A stretch of 64,000 nt of DNA, taken from the NCBI RefSeq assembly GCF_002150005.2, contig NZ_MSPP01000001.1, positions 496,001-560,000 on the forward strand. The letters are read 5' to 3'. Below the pieces are notes generated by a model that saw only the letters and a program-made list of their open reading frames with translations, was not told the origin of the DNA and did no database searches. The position numbers and the translations under genes are program-made. The stretch comes from Marivivens niveibacter. GTDB taxonomy: Bacteria > Pseudomonadota > Alphaproteobacteria > Rhodobacterales > Rhodobacteraceae. Every line of letters begins with the position of its first letter. Positions within the stretch are counted from its first letter, which is position 1. This document shows, in pieces, positions 18,750 through 28,333 of this stretch.

Positions 18750-19949
18750 CTATCGCGCGCCTAGACCCATTTCCATCAATGCTTTGCGCACGGGTTTGAC
18801 CGAATATAGCGTTTCAACCGCCTTGGCCCTAAGATCGCGGACGCCTTGCGCACCAGCAATGGATGCGCGGTTCAATGCATCTACGCCTCGGACACGTAGC
18901 GCGATTTCGGAATGACGGCGGCGTTGGTATTCATCCAGCATTTTCGGACTGCCGATGTTTTCTGGATCTGCCTTTGCCAATTCCAATAGGCAGGTCATAT
19001 CGCCCATCGACATGTTTAACCCTTGGGCGCCAATGGGTGGGACGACATGCGCGGCCTCTGCCACCAGCGCCGTGCGCTGCGCGGTCAGGCGGTCAGCGAT
19101 TTGGGAAATAATGGGCCACGCTTGGCGTTTGCTACACAGCGTCAATTCGCCATAAACCCCAGCGGATCGAGTTGTTACGGCAGTGTTGAATTCGGCCTCT
19201 GGCATATCGCGAATATCCAACGCGGTCGGGCCATGTTCCATCCACACGACAGCAGACCGTGGTTTTCCATCCAGATCTGGCAATGGCACTAATGTGAACG
19301 GGCCGCCAGAACGGTGAACTTCGGTCGAAATATTGTTGTGGGGCTGGTCATGCGTTACGGCAAATACAACTGCCTTTTGTCCGTAGCGCGTTGTTTTGAC
19401 ATCGATGCCAGCGGCTTGTCGGACTGCAGAATTTCGCCCATCGGCACCGATCACCAATTTACAGCGAGCTTGGGTGCCGTCGGACAGCATGACGATCGCT
19501 TCGCCAGTGCGGGTGGTCATTGATTTGAAACCAACCCCAGCGCGGAAATCGACGTTAGGCAATTCCGTCAGCCGCGCGACCATTTCGCGCCGTAGCAGCC
19601 AGTTCGGTAAGTTCCAACCAAAGGGCAGATCCGAAATGTCAGAGGCGTCGAAATCTTTGATAACTCGGGGTTCTGGTTCAACGCCGCCGGCATCAACGAT
19701 CCGCATCACCTGTAGCGCAGCGGCGTGGTCTGTCAAACGGTCCCAAATGCTAGCATCTGCCAGAAATTGTTGTGACCCTTGGAAAAAGGCTGTGGTGCGG
19801 TGGTCGGTGCCATCGCTGTTCACATCTGTGACAGGCGGCGTTGGATCCACGCATAGCACCGAAAATCCGGCCGTTCCAAAGGCAGCAGCGCAGGACAAAC
19901 CTGCAACGCCGCCACCTGCGATCACTACGTCTGGGGTAATTCTTTCCAT
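18750..19949 (-). CDS. UbiH/UbiF/Coq6-family FAD-dependent hydroxylase
   Basis: 399 residues. VVIAGGGVAGLSCAAAFG is the N-terminal FAD-binding GxGxxG motif, VIGADGRNSAVRQAAGI the second FAD/NADPH (DG) motif, and GAQGLNMSMGD the third FAD motif, which is normally GQGLN. Members hydroxylate the aromatic ring in ubiquinone synthesis at the inner membrane. Which ring position is modified cannot be told from the sequence, so I give no symbol. A HAD nucleotidase gene lies just upstream on the same strand. Confidence 0.88.
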   Translation of the reverse strand: MERITPDVVIAGGGVAGLSCAAAFGTAGFSVLCVDPTPPVTDVNSDGTDHRTTAFFQGSQQFLADASIWDRLTDHAAALQVMRIVDAGGVEPEPRVIKDFDASDISDLPFGWNLPNWLLRREMVARLTELPNVDFRAGVGFKSMTTRTGEAIVMLSDGTQARCKLVIGADGRNSAVRQAAGIDVKTTRYGQKAVVFAVTHDQPHNNISTEVHRSGGPFTLVPLPDLDGKPRSAVVWMEHGPTALDIRDMPEAEFNTAVTTRSAGVYGELTLCSKRQAWPIISQIADRLTAQRTALVAEAAHVVPPIGAQGLNMSMGDMTCLLELAKADPENIGSPKMLDEYQRRRHSEIALRVRGVDALNRASIAGAQGVRDLRAKAVETLYSVKPVRKALMEMGLGAR

Positions 19950-19990
19950 ACGCCAGACATAGGCCTGTCTGCAGGCTTGGGAAAGGGTGG

Positions 19991-20635
19991 TCAGACGACC
20001 TGCGACAGAAAATCCGTCAAGTCATCGGTGTGATGATGAATATGGGGGGCAGGGTCGGGGTTGGGGCCGACCAGTACAGTGCGCATACCCAGCGCATGTG
20101 GCACCGACAGGTTGCGAACGTCATCTTCGAAAAACGCCCCTTTTTCGGGGGCCACACCGTCTAATGCAAAGACAGCCTCAAACGCGGCTTGATCCGGTTT
20201 GGGGCGGTATCCCGCATGTTCCACGCCATACACTGCGTCGAACACATCCGACAGACCGCGTGCCTTTAACACTTGATGCGCATAGGGTCGCGTGCCGTTG
20301 GTGTAGACGATTTTTCGGCCAGGTAGGGCCGCGATGTTCGCGGCTAAATCTGGCGCTGTCTGTAGATGTGAAAAGTCGATTTGGTGAACTTGTTCTAGAA
20401 ACGGGTCGGGGTCGATGAAATGTTCCCGCATCAACCCGTTCAGGGTGGTGCCGTATATTTTCCAGTATTTCCGACGCAGTTCGTCCGCAGCGTTAGGTTC
20501 CATGCCCAGATGATCGCAAATGTATTGGGTCATTTTGATTTCGATCTGCGCAAATAATGCGGAATCTGGCGGATATAATGTGTGATCCAGATCGAAAACC
20601 CAGACGCGAACATGTGAAAAAGATGCAGCAACCAT
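19991..20635 (-). CDS. HAD-family pyrimidine 5'-nucleotidase (SDT1-like)
   Basis: 214 residues. VWVFDLDHTLYPPDS carries the two catalytic aspartates of HAD motif I; IVYTNGT is motif II; the Lys in GYRPKPDQ is motif III; and FFEDDVRNL is motif IV. The LYPP signature and the helical cap match the yeast SDT1/PHM8-type pyrimidine 5'-nucleotidases. It probably hydrolyses UMP/CMP or related phosphates in the cytoplasm. The gene precedes the UbiH-type gene by 41 bases and may be co-transcribed with it. Confidence 0.88.
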   Translation of the reverse strand: MVAASFSHVRVWVFDLDHTLYPPDSALFAQIEIKMTQYICDHLGMEPNAADELRRKYWKIYGTTLNGLMREHFIDPDPFLEQVHQIDFSHLQTAPDLAANIAALPGRKIVYTNGTRPYAHQVLKARGLSDVFDAVYGVEHAGYRPKPDQAAFEAVFALDGVAPEKGAFFEDDVRNLSVPHALGMRTVLVGPNPDPAPHIHHHTDDLTDFLSQVV

Positions 20636-20722
20636 AGTTATTTGGTAGATACAGAATGACGCAAGCGCAACTGTTTGGGTTGATTGTTGCGCACACCCGA
20701 GTAGGGTGTGGCGATTAATTTG

Positions 20723-21382
20723 ATGAAGATAGACATGCTAGATCCGAAATCCCCGCAAAAAGACGCCTATCAACTGATCCTAGAGGCCATTGATAGTCAC
20801 ATCTACAAACCAGGCGATCGTCTGGTGGAAAGCGACCTAGCGGATCGTTTTGGCATGTCGCGCACTCCTATCCGCGAGGCGCTGCAACGTCTGGAAACCC
20901 AGAGCCTGTTGACCCGTGATGGACGTTCTTTGATCGTCGCATCGCTGGATCATACGCAAATGGCGGAACTATATGTCGTGCGCGGAGAGCTAGAAGGCTT
21001 AGCCGCCCGATTGGCCGCACGCCACGCCACGCCCGAAGAGGTCCGCGTTTTGCGGGATATGGTCGAGGCGGATCGCAGTCTATTGGGTGATCCAGCGGCT
21101 CTGGCGCGGGCGAACAAACGGTTCCATAAACAAATCCATCTAGCCTCTCATAACCGGTTCTTGGTGCAGCAGTTGGATCTGGTGCACCGTTCGATGGCGC
21201 TATTGGCAACAACGTCATTGGCGGCTGATGGTCGTGGGGATGACGCGTTGGCGGAACACGACGCCATCGTACGCGCAATCGAAGAAGGCAATGGTGACGC
21301 CGCTGACAAGGCATTGCGCGATCACATTTCAAAGGCCTTTGTGACCCGCCTGAAACTGGATGCCGTGGCCGACGAGGCCTAG
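20723..21382 (+). CDS. GntR family transcriptional regulator, FadR/FCD subfamily
   Basis: 219 residues. The winged helix is clear: LILEAIDSHIYKPGDRLVESDLADRFGMSRTPIREALQRLE. The C-terminal part is an all-helical FCD ligand domain with acid and His residues (ELEGLAARLAA, FHKQIHLASHN, EHDAIVRAIEEGN) that often bind a metal and a carboxylate. The effector and targets are unknown. Candidate starts are GTG 20708, ATG 20723 and ATG 20735; I use 20723 without a strong ribosome-binding site. The 3' end overlaps the convergent GT2 gene by 4 bases. Confidence 0.88.
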   Translation: MKIDMLDPKSPQKDAYQLILEAIDSHIYKPGDRLVESDLADRFGMSRTPIREALQRLETQSLLTRDGRSLIVASLDHTQMAELYVVRGELEGLAARLAARHATPEEVRVLRDMVEADRSLLGDPAALARANKRFHKQIHLASHNRFLVQQLDLVHRSMALLATTSLAADGRGDDALAEHDAIVRAIEEGNGDAADKALRDHISKAFVTRLKLDAVADEA

Positions 21383-23223
21383 TGTTTATCAAAAATACCG
21401 TGGCTGGTTTTATCCCAGTAAAATGGGCTGTGTAGCAGTTCCCATAACCCTTTGTACGCGGCCAGCGAGGCAAGGGGGAAATAGAATTGCAATGTCGGTA
21501 TCCAGACCGCCAGCCATCTGCGATCGGCCGCATTGATACCCCGCCATGCCGCAAAGATATTCACCGCCTCACACCCAATAAATATTAACGCAAGGGCGGT
21601 AATCGCGGCATCTGGTAGGACGGAAGAGACAGGGTGCCAAATACCAAACGGGATCAGCCAAAGTGACCACAGCAAAGGCGCCGTCACAAATTGGCACAAG
21701 GCGCCCAAAAACTGCACCTGAAGCCCCAGAAATTTTCGTAGCCCAAGGTCGCGCAATAACTGGCTAGGCCGCCGCATGTGAACGCCATAGGTTATGGCAT
21801 ATCCCTTTAACCAGCGGGATCGTTGTTTAACCCATGGCCATGGACGGCAATTGGCTTCTTCGTATGTCGTGGTGCGCACGATGCGGGTTTCAAACCCCGC
21901 ACGGGCCAACCGGATGCCTAGATCAGCATCTTCTGTGACGTTATGGGCATCCCAGCCGCCCAACGTTTCCAAAATGTGCTTGCGGAAAAATAGCGTTGTT
22001 CCGCCCAAGGGGATAACGAGCCCGAGCCGTTCTAAACCGGGCAAAATGACCCGAAACCACGTTGCATATTCCATCGTGAAACAGCGCGACATCCAGTTGG
22101 TGCGCGCGTTGTAGAAATCTAATCGCCCTTGTAGGCAGGCAACCCGGCTGCTGCATTGTGCGAAAGTGGAGACGACCCGTTTTATCTGGTCGGTTTCTGG
22201 GGCATCTTCGGCGTCGTAGATGCCAATGATCGACCCGCGCGCAAAATTTAGGCCATAGTTCATGGCTCTTGGCTTTGTTTTTAGCGCGCCATGTGGAACG
22301 ACGATTGCCCGCATGAACCGCGGCAAGTTGGCGGATTTGAGGGCCAGCCGCGTCATGTGATCGTCTTCTTCCAACAGCAGGCAAACATCCAACAATTCGG
22401 GCGGGTAATCCAATGCGGAGACCCGATCAATCAACCGCGTTGCGATTTCGCTTTCGCGGTACATCGGCAGCATAATGGTCACGATTGGCAGTTTTTCGGG
22501 TAACTTTATCGGGGCCGACGGCAGGTAATCTGGTGGTTTTCCTAGTAATGTCAGCGCCTTTAATGCGGTATTTACGCATGTCCAAAAAATGGGAAAGGCG
22601 ATAACCGCAAATGTCGTCCAAACCGGCCAGATCATCAGTAGGATTGCAATAAGAACCGCACACATGCCCACGATTAATCCAGCGCGCCGCGTATTCCAAT
22701 CGCGGCAACTTTGATCCGCTGACACTTTAGTTTCGGCGGCAAGGCGCAATTCTGTGACGCCGTTCGCGCAAAGTGCCCGTTCGATATCTGCTAACGGGCA
22801 AATGGTCATGCGGACGGGTCCGAAGATTTCGGTCAAATCGGGAAGGTGTTTGTCAAATTCTTCGGGTTTGGCGGTGAGTACGACGACTTCGCCCGAAACC
22901 CGACGCCATGGCATAATCCCGCGGGTAAGGCAGTTTAGAACCCCAAACTCTGATAACAACCGCAGGTCGGGCGGCGTATTTTTCAGATCAATACGGTCTG
23001 ATTGATAAAGCGTGGACTGAATATCGGTAAAGACCGATGGGGGAACAGACAGACTGCGGCGCAGGGCAGTGGGCACATGGTCGCCGCACCTATTTGCACG
23101 ATGTTCGATGTCGCAAATGCGGGTTGCCGATCCAAAACCGCGACGCAAAAGTTCCCGCCCCAATGCGGTTGTTGGTCCTGCCTGTTTTGCGGACTTAATC
23201 GTTGTCCAATCGACGTGCTGCAA
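21379..23223 (-). CDS. Membrane glycosyltransferase family 2 with GspE-N-like N-terminal domain
   Basis: 614 residues. TTG 23223 is the likely start, with GGGAG about 7 bases upstream. Residues about 20-165 resemble the GspE/MshE N-terminal domain (LLRRGFGSATRICDIE, DLKNTPPDLRLLSEFGV, GIMPWRRVSGEVVVLTAKPEEF). Two membrane segments follow (about 185-225), then a processive GT2 core: VTIMLPMYRE, IYDAEDAPETDQ (DxD-like), EDADLGIRLARAGF and KQRSRWLKGY (Q/RxxRW), and further C-terminal membrane segments. This suggests polymerisation and export of a polysaccharide, like cellulose-synthase relatives; the donor sugar is unknown. It lies 64 bases downstream of carA. Confidence 0.85.
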   Translation of the reverse strand: MQHVDWTTIKSAKQAGPTTALGRELLRRGFGSATRICDIEHRANRCGDHVPTALRRSLSVPPSVFTDIQSTLYQSDRIDLKNTPPDLRLLSEFGVLNCLTRGIMPWRRVSGEVVVLTAKPEEFDKHLPDLTEIFGPVRMTICPLADIERALCANGVTELRLAAETKVSADQSCRDWNTRRAGLIVGMCAVLIAILLMIWPVWTTFAVIAFPIFWTCVNTALKALTLLGKPPDYLPSAPIKLPEKLPIVTIMLPMYRESEIATRLIDRVSALDYPPELLDVCLLLEEDDHMTRLALKSANLPRFMRAIVVPHGALKTKPRAMNYGLNFARGSIIGIYDAEDAPETDQIKRVVSTFAQCSSRVACLQGRLDFYNARTNWMSRCFTMEYATWFRVILPGLERLGLVIPLGGTTLFFRKHILETLGGWDAHNVTEDADLGIRLARAGFETRIVRTTTYEEANCRPWPWVKQRSRWLKGYAITYGVHMRRPSQLLRDLGLRKFLGLQVQFLGALCQFVTAPLLWSLWLIPFGIWHPVSSVLPDAAITALALIFIGCEAVNIFAAWRGINAADRRWLAVWIPTLQFYFPLASLAAYKGLWELLHSPFYWDKTSHGIFDKH

Positions 23224-23287
23224 AAGAAAACTCCCAACCCTTGCGGATCAGGAGTTTCGGTAACTTTAGTTAAAACCGCGTTAACGG

Positions 23288-24448
23288 TTAGGCTTTGCGA
23301 GCTTCCATTGCTTCGGCAAAGCGTTCAAACAGATAGAAGCTGTCTTGTGGGCCTGGCGATGCTTCTGGGTGGTATTGAACCGAGAAGACAGGGCGGTCAG
23401 CCACGCGGATACCACAGTTCGAACCGTCAAACAGGGACACGTGAGTTTCCACAACGTTTTCAGGCAGCGATTGGCTGTCCACGGTAAAGCCGTGGTTCAT
23501 CGACGTGATTTCAACCTTGCCCGTATCGTGGTCTTTGACAGGGTGGTTTGCGCCGTGGTGGCCGTGGTTCATTTTCACAGTGCTTGCGCCCAGTGCCAGT
23601 GCCAGCATTTGGTGGCCCAGACAGATCCCGAATACAGGCAGGTCGGTGGTTTCCAGAACCTGTTTGATCATCGGAACCGCGTATTCGCCCGTCGCGGCCG
23701 GGTCGCCAGGACCGTTCGACAGGAACACGCCGTCAGGATTATGTGCCAGAACTTCTTCGGCGGTGGCGGTTGCTGGCAGAACGGTGACGTCACAGCCAGC
23801 CGATGCCAGACAACGCAGGATGTTGCGTTTCGCGCCGAAATCGACGGCGACAACCTTGTGTTTCGGCGCAAGGTTCGGCGCATAGCCATCAGGCCAAGCC
23901 CAACGCATTTCGTTCCATTTGTACGATTGTGCGCAGGTGACCTCTTTGGCTAGGTCCAAACCAACCAGACCTTTGAAACCGCGTGCCGCAGCAACCAGTT
24001 CTTCAGCGTCAAAGTTGCCTTCTGGATCAAAAGCCAATGCAACGTGCGGCGCGCCTTGCTGGCGGATTGCGCGGGTCAGGCGGCGGGTGTCGATACCACC
24101 GATACCGATGCGGCCCTTGCTTTCCAGCCACGCAGTCAGTTCTTCGGTCGCGCGCCAGTTGGATGGTTCGGTCGGATCCCATTTGACGACCATACCTGCC
24201 GAAACTGGATCGTTGGTTTCATCGTCTTCGGCGGTGACGCCGGTGTTCCCAATGTGCGGGAAGGTAAAGGTCACGATCTGGCCCGCATAGGACGGGTCGG
24301 TCATGATTTCCTGATAGCCTGTCATCGCCGTGTTAAAGCAAAGTTCGGCGGTGGTCATACCGGGGGCGCCAAAGCCCTTGCCGTAAAACAGCGTGCCGTC
24401 AGCCAAAGCAAGACAAGCGGTCGGTTTTTCGTTGGTTCCGTGCGGCAT
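23288..24448 (-). CDS. carA: Carbamoyl-phosphate synthase small subunit
   Basis: 386 residues. The N-terminal domain has the CarA blocks ALADGTLFYGKGFG, GYQEIMTDPSYAGQI and IGGIDTRRLTR; the C-terminal class I glutamine amidotransferase has LSNGPGDP, PVFGICLGHQMLALALGA with the catalytic Cys, and VQYHPEASPGP with the catalytic His and Glu. It supplies ammonia from glutamine to CarB for arginine and pyrimidine synthesis. ATG 24448 has GGGGAG 9 bases upstream; an upstream in-frame start at 24472 is less likely. carB is not in this window. Confidence 0.96.
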   Translation of the reverse strand: MPHGTNEKPTACLALADGTLFYGKGFGAPGMTTAELCFNTAMTGYQEIMTDPSYAGQIVTFTFPHIGNTGVTAEDDETNDPVSAGMVVKWDPTEPSNWRATEELTAWLESKGRIGIGGIDTRRLTRAIRQQGAPHVALAFDPEGNFDAEELVAAARGFKGLVGLDLAKEVTCAQSYKWNEMRWAWPDGYAPNLAPKHKVVAVDFGAKRNILRCLASAGCDVTVLPATATAEEVLAHNPDGVFLSNGPGDPAATGEYAVPMIKQVLETTDLPVFGICLGHQMLALALGASTVKMNHGHHGANHPVKDHDTGKVEITSMNHGFTVDSQSLPENVVETHVSLFDGSNCGIRVADRPVFSVQYHPEASPGPQDSFYLFERFAEAMEARKA

Positions 24449-24604
24449 GACAGCGACTCCCCTAATGGCCAAATTGATGCGGTATTAGGCAGGTCACGAC
24501 ATAGGGTCAAGGCGTAACCTGACAATGGTTTGTGAAGGTTGCCCCTAAAGTGATCTAAGGGTAAAGCTGAGCACTGTTATCGTTCGCAACCGGATGGGGA
24601 TATC

Positions 24605-25057
24605 ATGCGCGACCGGCTGAATACGGCCTTGAAAGAGGCTATGAAAGCAAAAGACGCGGGGCGTTTGTCGACCCTTCGTCTGATTAACGCTGCGATCAAA
24701 GACCGCGAAATTGCGGCTCGCGGCGAAGGTGATGAGACCGATATCACCAACGACGAAATTCTGGCGATCTTGGGCAAGATGGTCAAACAGCGCCAAGAAA
24801 GCGCCCGCCAATACGAAGAGGCTGGCCGTCTGGAGCTGGCTGAAAAAGAACGCGCTGAAATCAAAGTGATCGAAGATTTCTTGCCGCGTCAGTTGGATGA
24901 TGACGAAGTGTCGGCTGCGATCGACGCTGCGATCACCGAAGTTGGCGCAGAATCGATCCGCGACATGGGCAAGGTCATGGGCGCGCTGAAAGCCAAATAC
25001 ACAGGCCAAATGGATTTCGGCGCAGTAGGCCCGATCGTGAAATCCAAGTTGGGTTAA
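24605..25057 (+). CDS. GatB/YqeY domain-containing protein
   Basis: 150 residues, standard YqeY length, starting MRDRLNTALKEAMKAKDAGRLSTLRL. Typical blocks are the alternating helical EILAILGKMVKQRQESARQYEEAGR, EIKVIEDFLPRQLDDDEV, and DMGKVMGALKAKYTGQMDFG. The fold resembles the tail domain of GatB, which binds tRNA during amidation, but no enzyme activity is established for stand-alone YqeY. It is divergent from carA across 156 bases that hold both promoters. Confidence 0.92.
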   Translation: MRDRLNTALKEAMKAKDAGRLSTLRLINAAIKDREIAARGEGDETDITNDEILAILGKMVKQRQESARQYEEAGRLELAEKERAEIKVIEDFLPRQLDDDEVSAAIDAAITEVGAESIRDMGKVMGALKAKYTGQMDFGAVGPIVKSKLG

Positions 25058-25097
25058 ACATTTTGGCTCGTCCGTTTCAACGGGCGGGCCGTTTCGT

Positions 25098-25604
25098 TTA
25101 GTTTGATCGCGGACTATGAAACGCGATGTTCAATTCACTAAACAGTTGCTGGCGTTCTTCGGCGGATAGAAAACTGCCTATCTCGACCTCGCGCACCGAC
25201 TTTCCTTTTAGCGTTAGATAATGCGGTACAGGACCGCCTGTGTCGTGCTGCGTCACGCGCACCCAATAGGGATTCGCGGTCCACGTTTGCACCGGCTTTT
25301 TATGCGATGCGCGGGTGAGGATGACCTCTTCGTCCCAGATGCGCAGAATCTCCAGAATATCACCATCACGATAGCTCCGCTGTAGGGCGGCCCAAATCGC
25401 CCAAGTCACCAGTAGGATAAACGGCAGTAGCCCCCATAAAACCGGAGTGCCTAAAACGGCGCTAATCGGAAATAGGAACATAATCGCCGTGATGCCAATA
25501 AACCGGACAAAACCGGTTTTGGGCAAACTACGGTATGGCCAAAGATGCAGTTCGGCGCGGGGCGGCGTATCGCCGTCAGCGGGTTCTATCCATTCATAAG
25601 GCAT
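25098..25604 (-). CDS. DUF2244 domain-containing membrane protein
   Basis: 168 residues. Two closely spaced membrane segments (about 32-70: FVRFIGITAIMFLFPISAV and VLWGLLPFILLVTWAIWAAL) are followed by a cytoplasmic beta-rich domain (RSYRDGDILEILRIWDEEV, NPYWVRVT, HYLTLKGKSVREVEIGSFLSAEER). The order and the NPYWVRV block match DUF2244, usually found near cytochrome oxidase genes in alphaproteobacteria. Here ctaD is its downstream neighbour on the same strand, separated by a terminator. Function unknown. Confidence 0.88.
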   Translation of the reverse strand: MPYEWIEPADGDTPPRAELHLWPYRSLPKTGFVRFIGITAIMFLFPISAVLGTPVLWGLLPFILLVTWAIWAALQRSYRDGDILEILRIWDEEVILTRASHKKPVQTWTANPYWVRVTQHDTGGPVPHYLTLKGKSVREVEIGSFLSAEERQQLFSELNIAFHSPRSN

Positions 25605-25689
25605 GTGTGTCGTCTGATCTGTTCGCTGGATTGCAATCTAGCGGCAGGGCAGGGCGCGACAAGGTACAGGACGTCGCACTATCCCAAAG

Positions 25690-25720
25690 AAAAACCCCGG
25701 CGCAGTGGCCGGGGTTTTCG
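25690..25720. terminator. rho-independent terminator
   Basis: AAAACCCCGGC, loop, GCCGGGGTTTT: a stem of about 10 pairs with flanking A and T tracts, 6 bases beyond the ctaD stop. Confidence 0.88.
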
Positions 25721-25725
25721 TTATT

Positions 25726-27399
25726 TTAGTGAGCTGGTTGTTTGTCCCAGTCTTCGCGCTTTGGCAGCTGTTCGAACGTATGTTCTGGCGGTGGCGAAGG
25801 CAGTGTCCATTCCAGCGTGTCAGCGAATTCGCCCCATGGGTTCGGACGGGTTTCGCGGCGACCAGCCAGCAGAGTGTATGCCAACACACCGATGAAGAAT
25901 ACGAACGAGGCAAATGCTAGGAACGCACCGTAGGACGATACTTTGTTCCACAGAGCGAATGCGTCTGGGTATTCGATGTAGCGACGTGGCATGCCCTGAC
26001 GACCCAAGAAGTGCTGTGGGAAGAAGGTCAGGTTCGCGCCGATGAACATCATCCAGAAGTGCAGTTTTGCAGCCCATTCAGGTGCAGCGCGGCCCGAGAA
26101 TTTTGGCAGGTAGAAGTAGATACCAGCAAAAATCGCGAACACAGCACCCAGCGACATCACGTAGTGGAAGTGAGCAACCACATAGTAGGTGTCGTGGTAA
26201 GCGCGGTCGACTGCAGCTTGCGACAGAACGATACCGGTTACACCACCAACGGTGAAGAGGAACAAGAAGCCGAAAGCCCAAACCATTGGCGATTTGAATT
26301 CAACCGAACCGCCCCACATGGTCGCGATCCAAGAGAAGATTTTAACGCCAGTTGGAACCGCGATGACCATCGTTGCCAGCATGAAGTAGGACTGCTGGGT
26401 CAGCGACATACCAACGGTGTACATGTGGTGTGCCCAAACAACAAAGCCCAGAACACCGATTGCAACCATTGCGTAGACCATTGGCAGGTAACCAAAGATC
26501 GGCTTTTTCGAGAAGGTCGAAATGATGTGGCTGATGATGCCGAAGCCAGGAATGATGATGATGTACACTTCTGGGTGGCCGAAGAACCACAGGATGTGCT
26601 GATACAGGATTGGGTCACCACCGCCAGCAGGCTGGAAGAACGAGGTGCCAAAGTTACGGTCCATCAGCAGCATGGTGATTGCGCCAGCCAGAACAGGCAG
26701 CGACAGAAGGATCAGCCATGCGGTTACAAACACCGACCATGCGAACAGTGGTACTTTGTGCAGGGTCATGCCCGGCGTACGCATGTTCAGGAAGGTTGTG
26801 ATGATGTTGATCGCACCCAGAATGGACGATGCACCCGATACGTGGACAGCAAAGATTGCCAAGTCCATCGAGTAGCCGCCCTCGGAGGTGGACAGAGGTG
26901 GGTAAAGAACCCAGCCAACACCCGAACCCAGCTGACCGTTACCGCCTGGTGCCAGCAGCGATGCAACACCCAGTGCAACACCAGCAACATACATCCAGAA
27001 CGACAGGTTGTTCATACGTGGGAACGACATGTCAGGAGCGCCGATCTGCAGTGGCATCAGGTAGTTACCAAAACCACCGAACAGTGCAGGGATAACCACG
27101 AAGAACATCATCAGAACACCGTGGTAGGTGATCATTACGTTCCACAGGTGGCCGTTTGGCGTACATGGTGCCGAAGGATCGGCAATGAAACGTGCGCCTT
27201 CTAGGCACATGTATTGTACACCTGGATCCATCAGCTCTAGGCGCATGTACACGGTAAATGCGACAGAGATGAAACCTACGATACCTGCAACGAACAGGTA
27301 CATGATCCCGATGTCTTTGTGGTTGGTGGACATGAACCAACGGGTGAAGAACCCCCGGTTGTCTTCGTGTTCATGGCCATGGATGGCTGCATCTGCCAT
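25726..27399 (-). CDS. ctaD: Cytochrome c oxidase subunit I (aa3-type)
   Basis: 557 residues with twelve predicted membrane segments. [20 protein letters not shown] carries the CuB His and the cross-linked Tyr, HHMYTVGM the other two CuB His, and HFHYVMSLG the haem a/a3 ligands; the D-channel region [17 protein letters not shown] is present. It is the catalytic subunit reducing oxygen at the inner membrane while pumping protons. Subunits II and III and the assembly genes are not adjacent, so it is probably transcribed alone. Confidence 0.97.
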   Translation of the reverse strand: MADAAIHGHEHEDNRGFFTRWFMSTNHKDIGIMYLFVAGIVGFISVAFTVYMRLELMDPGVQYMCLEGARFIADPSAPCTPNGHLWNVMITYHGVLMMFFVVIPALFGGFGNYLMPLQIGAPDMSFPRMNNLSFWMYVAGVALGVASLLAPGGNGQLGSGVGWVLYPPLSTSEGGYSMDLAIFAVHVSGASSILGAINIITTFLNMRTPGMTLHKVPLFAWSVFVTAWLILLSLPVLAGAITMLLMDRNFGTSFFQPAGGGDPILYQHILWFFGHPEVYIIIIPGFGIISHIISTFSKKPIFGYLPMVYAMVAIGVLGFVVWAHHMYTVGMSLTQQSYFMLATMVIAVPTGVKIFSWIATMWGGSVEFKSPMVWAFGFLFLFTVGGVTGIVLSQAAVDRAYHDTYYVVAHFHYVMSLGAVFAIFAGIYFYLPKFSGRAAPEWAAKLHFWMMFIGANLTFFPQHFLGRQGMPRRYIEYPDAFALWNKVSSYGAFLAFASFVFFIGVLAYTLLAGRRETRPNPWGEFADTLEWTLPSPPPEHTFEQLPKREDWDKQPAH

Positions 27400-27670
27400 T
27401 TGGCTCTCCCATTATTTGAATTCCACAAACGGGGCCGAGTCAGACTCGTCCCGCAGCTTTGGTGGTGGTTCTAGTGCCAAACCGCCCTATCGGCAATATC
27501 CGAAAGGCCTAATGTTATGGGGTATTTTGGCGCACCCCATCCAACGGGGAGACAATGACGAAGCGCGCCTAAGGCCTTGTTTGTCCTAAAAATCGGGGGC
27601 TTACTTTGAGATAGGTCAAATACCGCGCCGAAATTTAGAAAAATGTAGGCGCGGCAATATGACCAAAGTC
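27400..27670. promoter_or_regulatory. intergenic region between ctaD and lipB
   Basis: 271 bases without a credible gene. It must contain the ctaD promoter (minus strand). I saw no riboswitch, clear operator or strong hairpin. Confidence 0.4.
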
Positions 27671-28330
27671 CTATTCGCAATAGGGCGTCACTACCCGATC
27701 GAAGGTAGATTTGAGTGCAACATCAACGTCTTCCATTGTCACAGGCAGGCCCAAATCAACCAAAGACGTCACGCCGTGCCCTGAAATCCCGCAGGGGACG
27801 ATTCCGCCGAAATGGGACAGGTCGGGTTCTACGTTGATCGACAGGCCGTGAAAGCTCACCCATTTTTTCAGGCGAATGCCGAGCGCCGCGATTTTGTCTT
27901 CGCGGACAGATCCGTCAAATAGCAACGGTTTTTCGGGGCGGGGCACCCAAACACCCACGCGTCCATCACGGATTTCGCCGTGAACGTTAAATTCTGCGAG
28001 TGCGGCGATCACCCATTGTTCCATGTCGCGCACAAAACAGCGCACATCGCGGCCGCGTTTGCCAACGTCCAGCATCACATAGGCTACACGTTGCCCCGGA
28101 CCGTGATAAGTATACTGTCCGCCGCGTTTTGATTGGTAGACAGGGAACCGATCCGGTTCCAACAGGTCCGCCACCTTTGCAGAGGTGCCAGCCGTATACA
28201 AAGGCGGATGTTCGACCAACCAAATCGCCTCTTCTGCGGTGCCATCATGAATGGCGGCTGCGCGCGCTTCCATGAAATCAACGGCGTCTTGATAATCGGT
28301 CAGACCCGTCGAGGTGATCCATTCAACCAT
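27671..28330 (-). CDS. lipB: Lipoyl(octanoyl) transferase
   Basis: 219 residues. [20 protein letters not shown] is the LipB signature with the conserved RGG-x-x-T-x-HGPGQ; [12 protein letters not shown] carries the catalytic Cys (in PCGI), and the Lys of the [21 protein letters not shown] block completes the active site. It moves octanoyl from acyl carrier protein to lipoyl domains of 2-oxoacid dehydrogenases. It begins 3 bases after the LytTR gene stop, so the two are probably one transcript. Confidence 0.96.
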   Translation of the reverse strand: MVEWITSTGLTDYQDAVDFMEARAAAIHDGTAEEAIWLVEHPPLYTAGTSAKVADLLEPDRFPVYQSKRGGQYTYHGPGQRVAYVMLDVGKRGRDVRCFVRDMEQWVIAALAEFNVHGEIRDGRVGVWVPRPEKPLLFDGSVREDKIAALGIRLKKWVSFHGLSINVEPDLSHFGGIVPCGISGHGVTSLVDLGLPVTMEDVDVALKSTFDRVVTPYCE

Positions 28331-28333
28331 ATC

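Noticed and set aside
26011-27204. 397-codon frame opposite ctaD
   Set aside because: His/Gln/Arg-rich composition without hydrophobic cores, as expected for the antisense of a membrane-protein gene.
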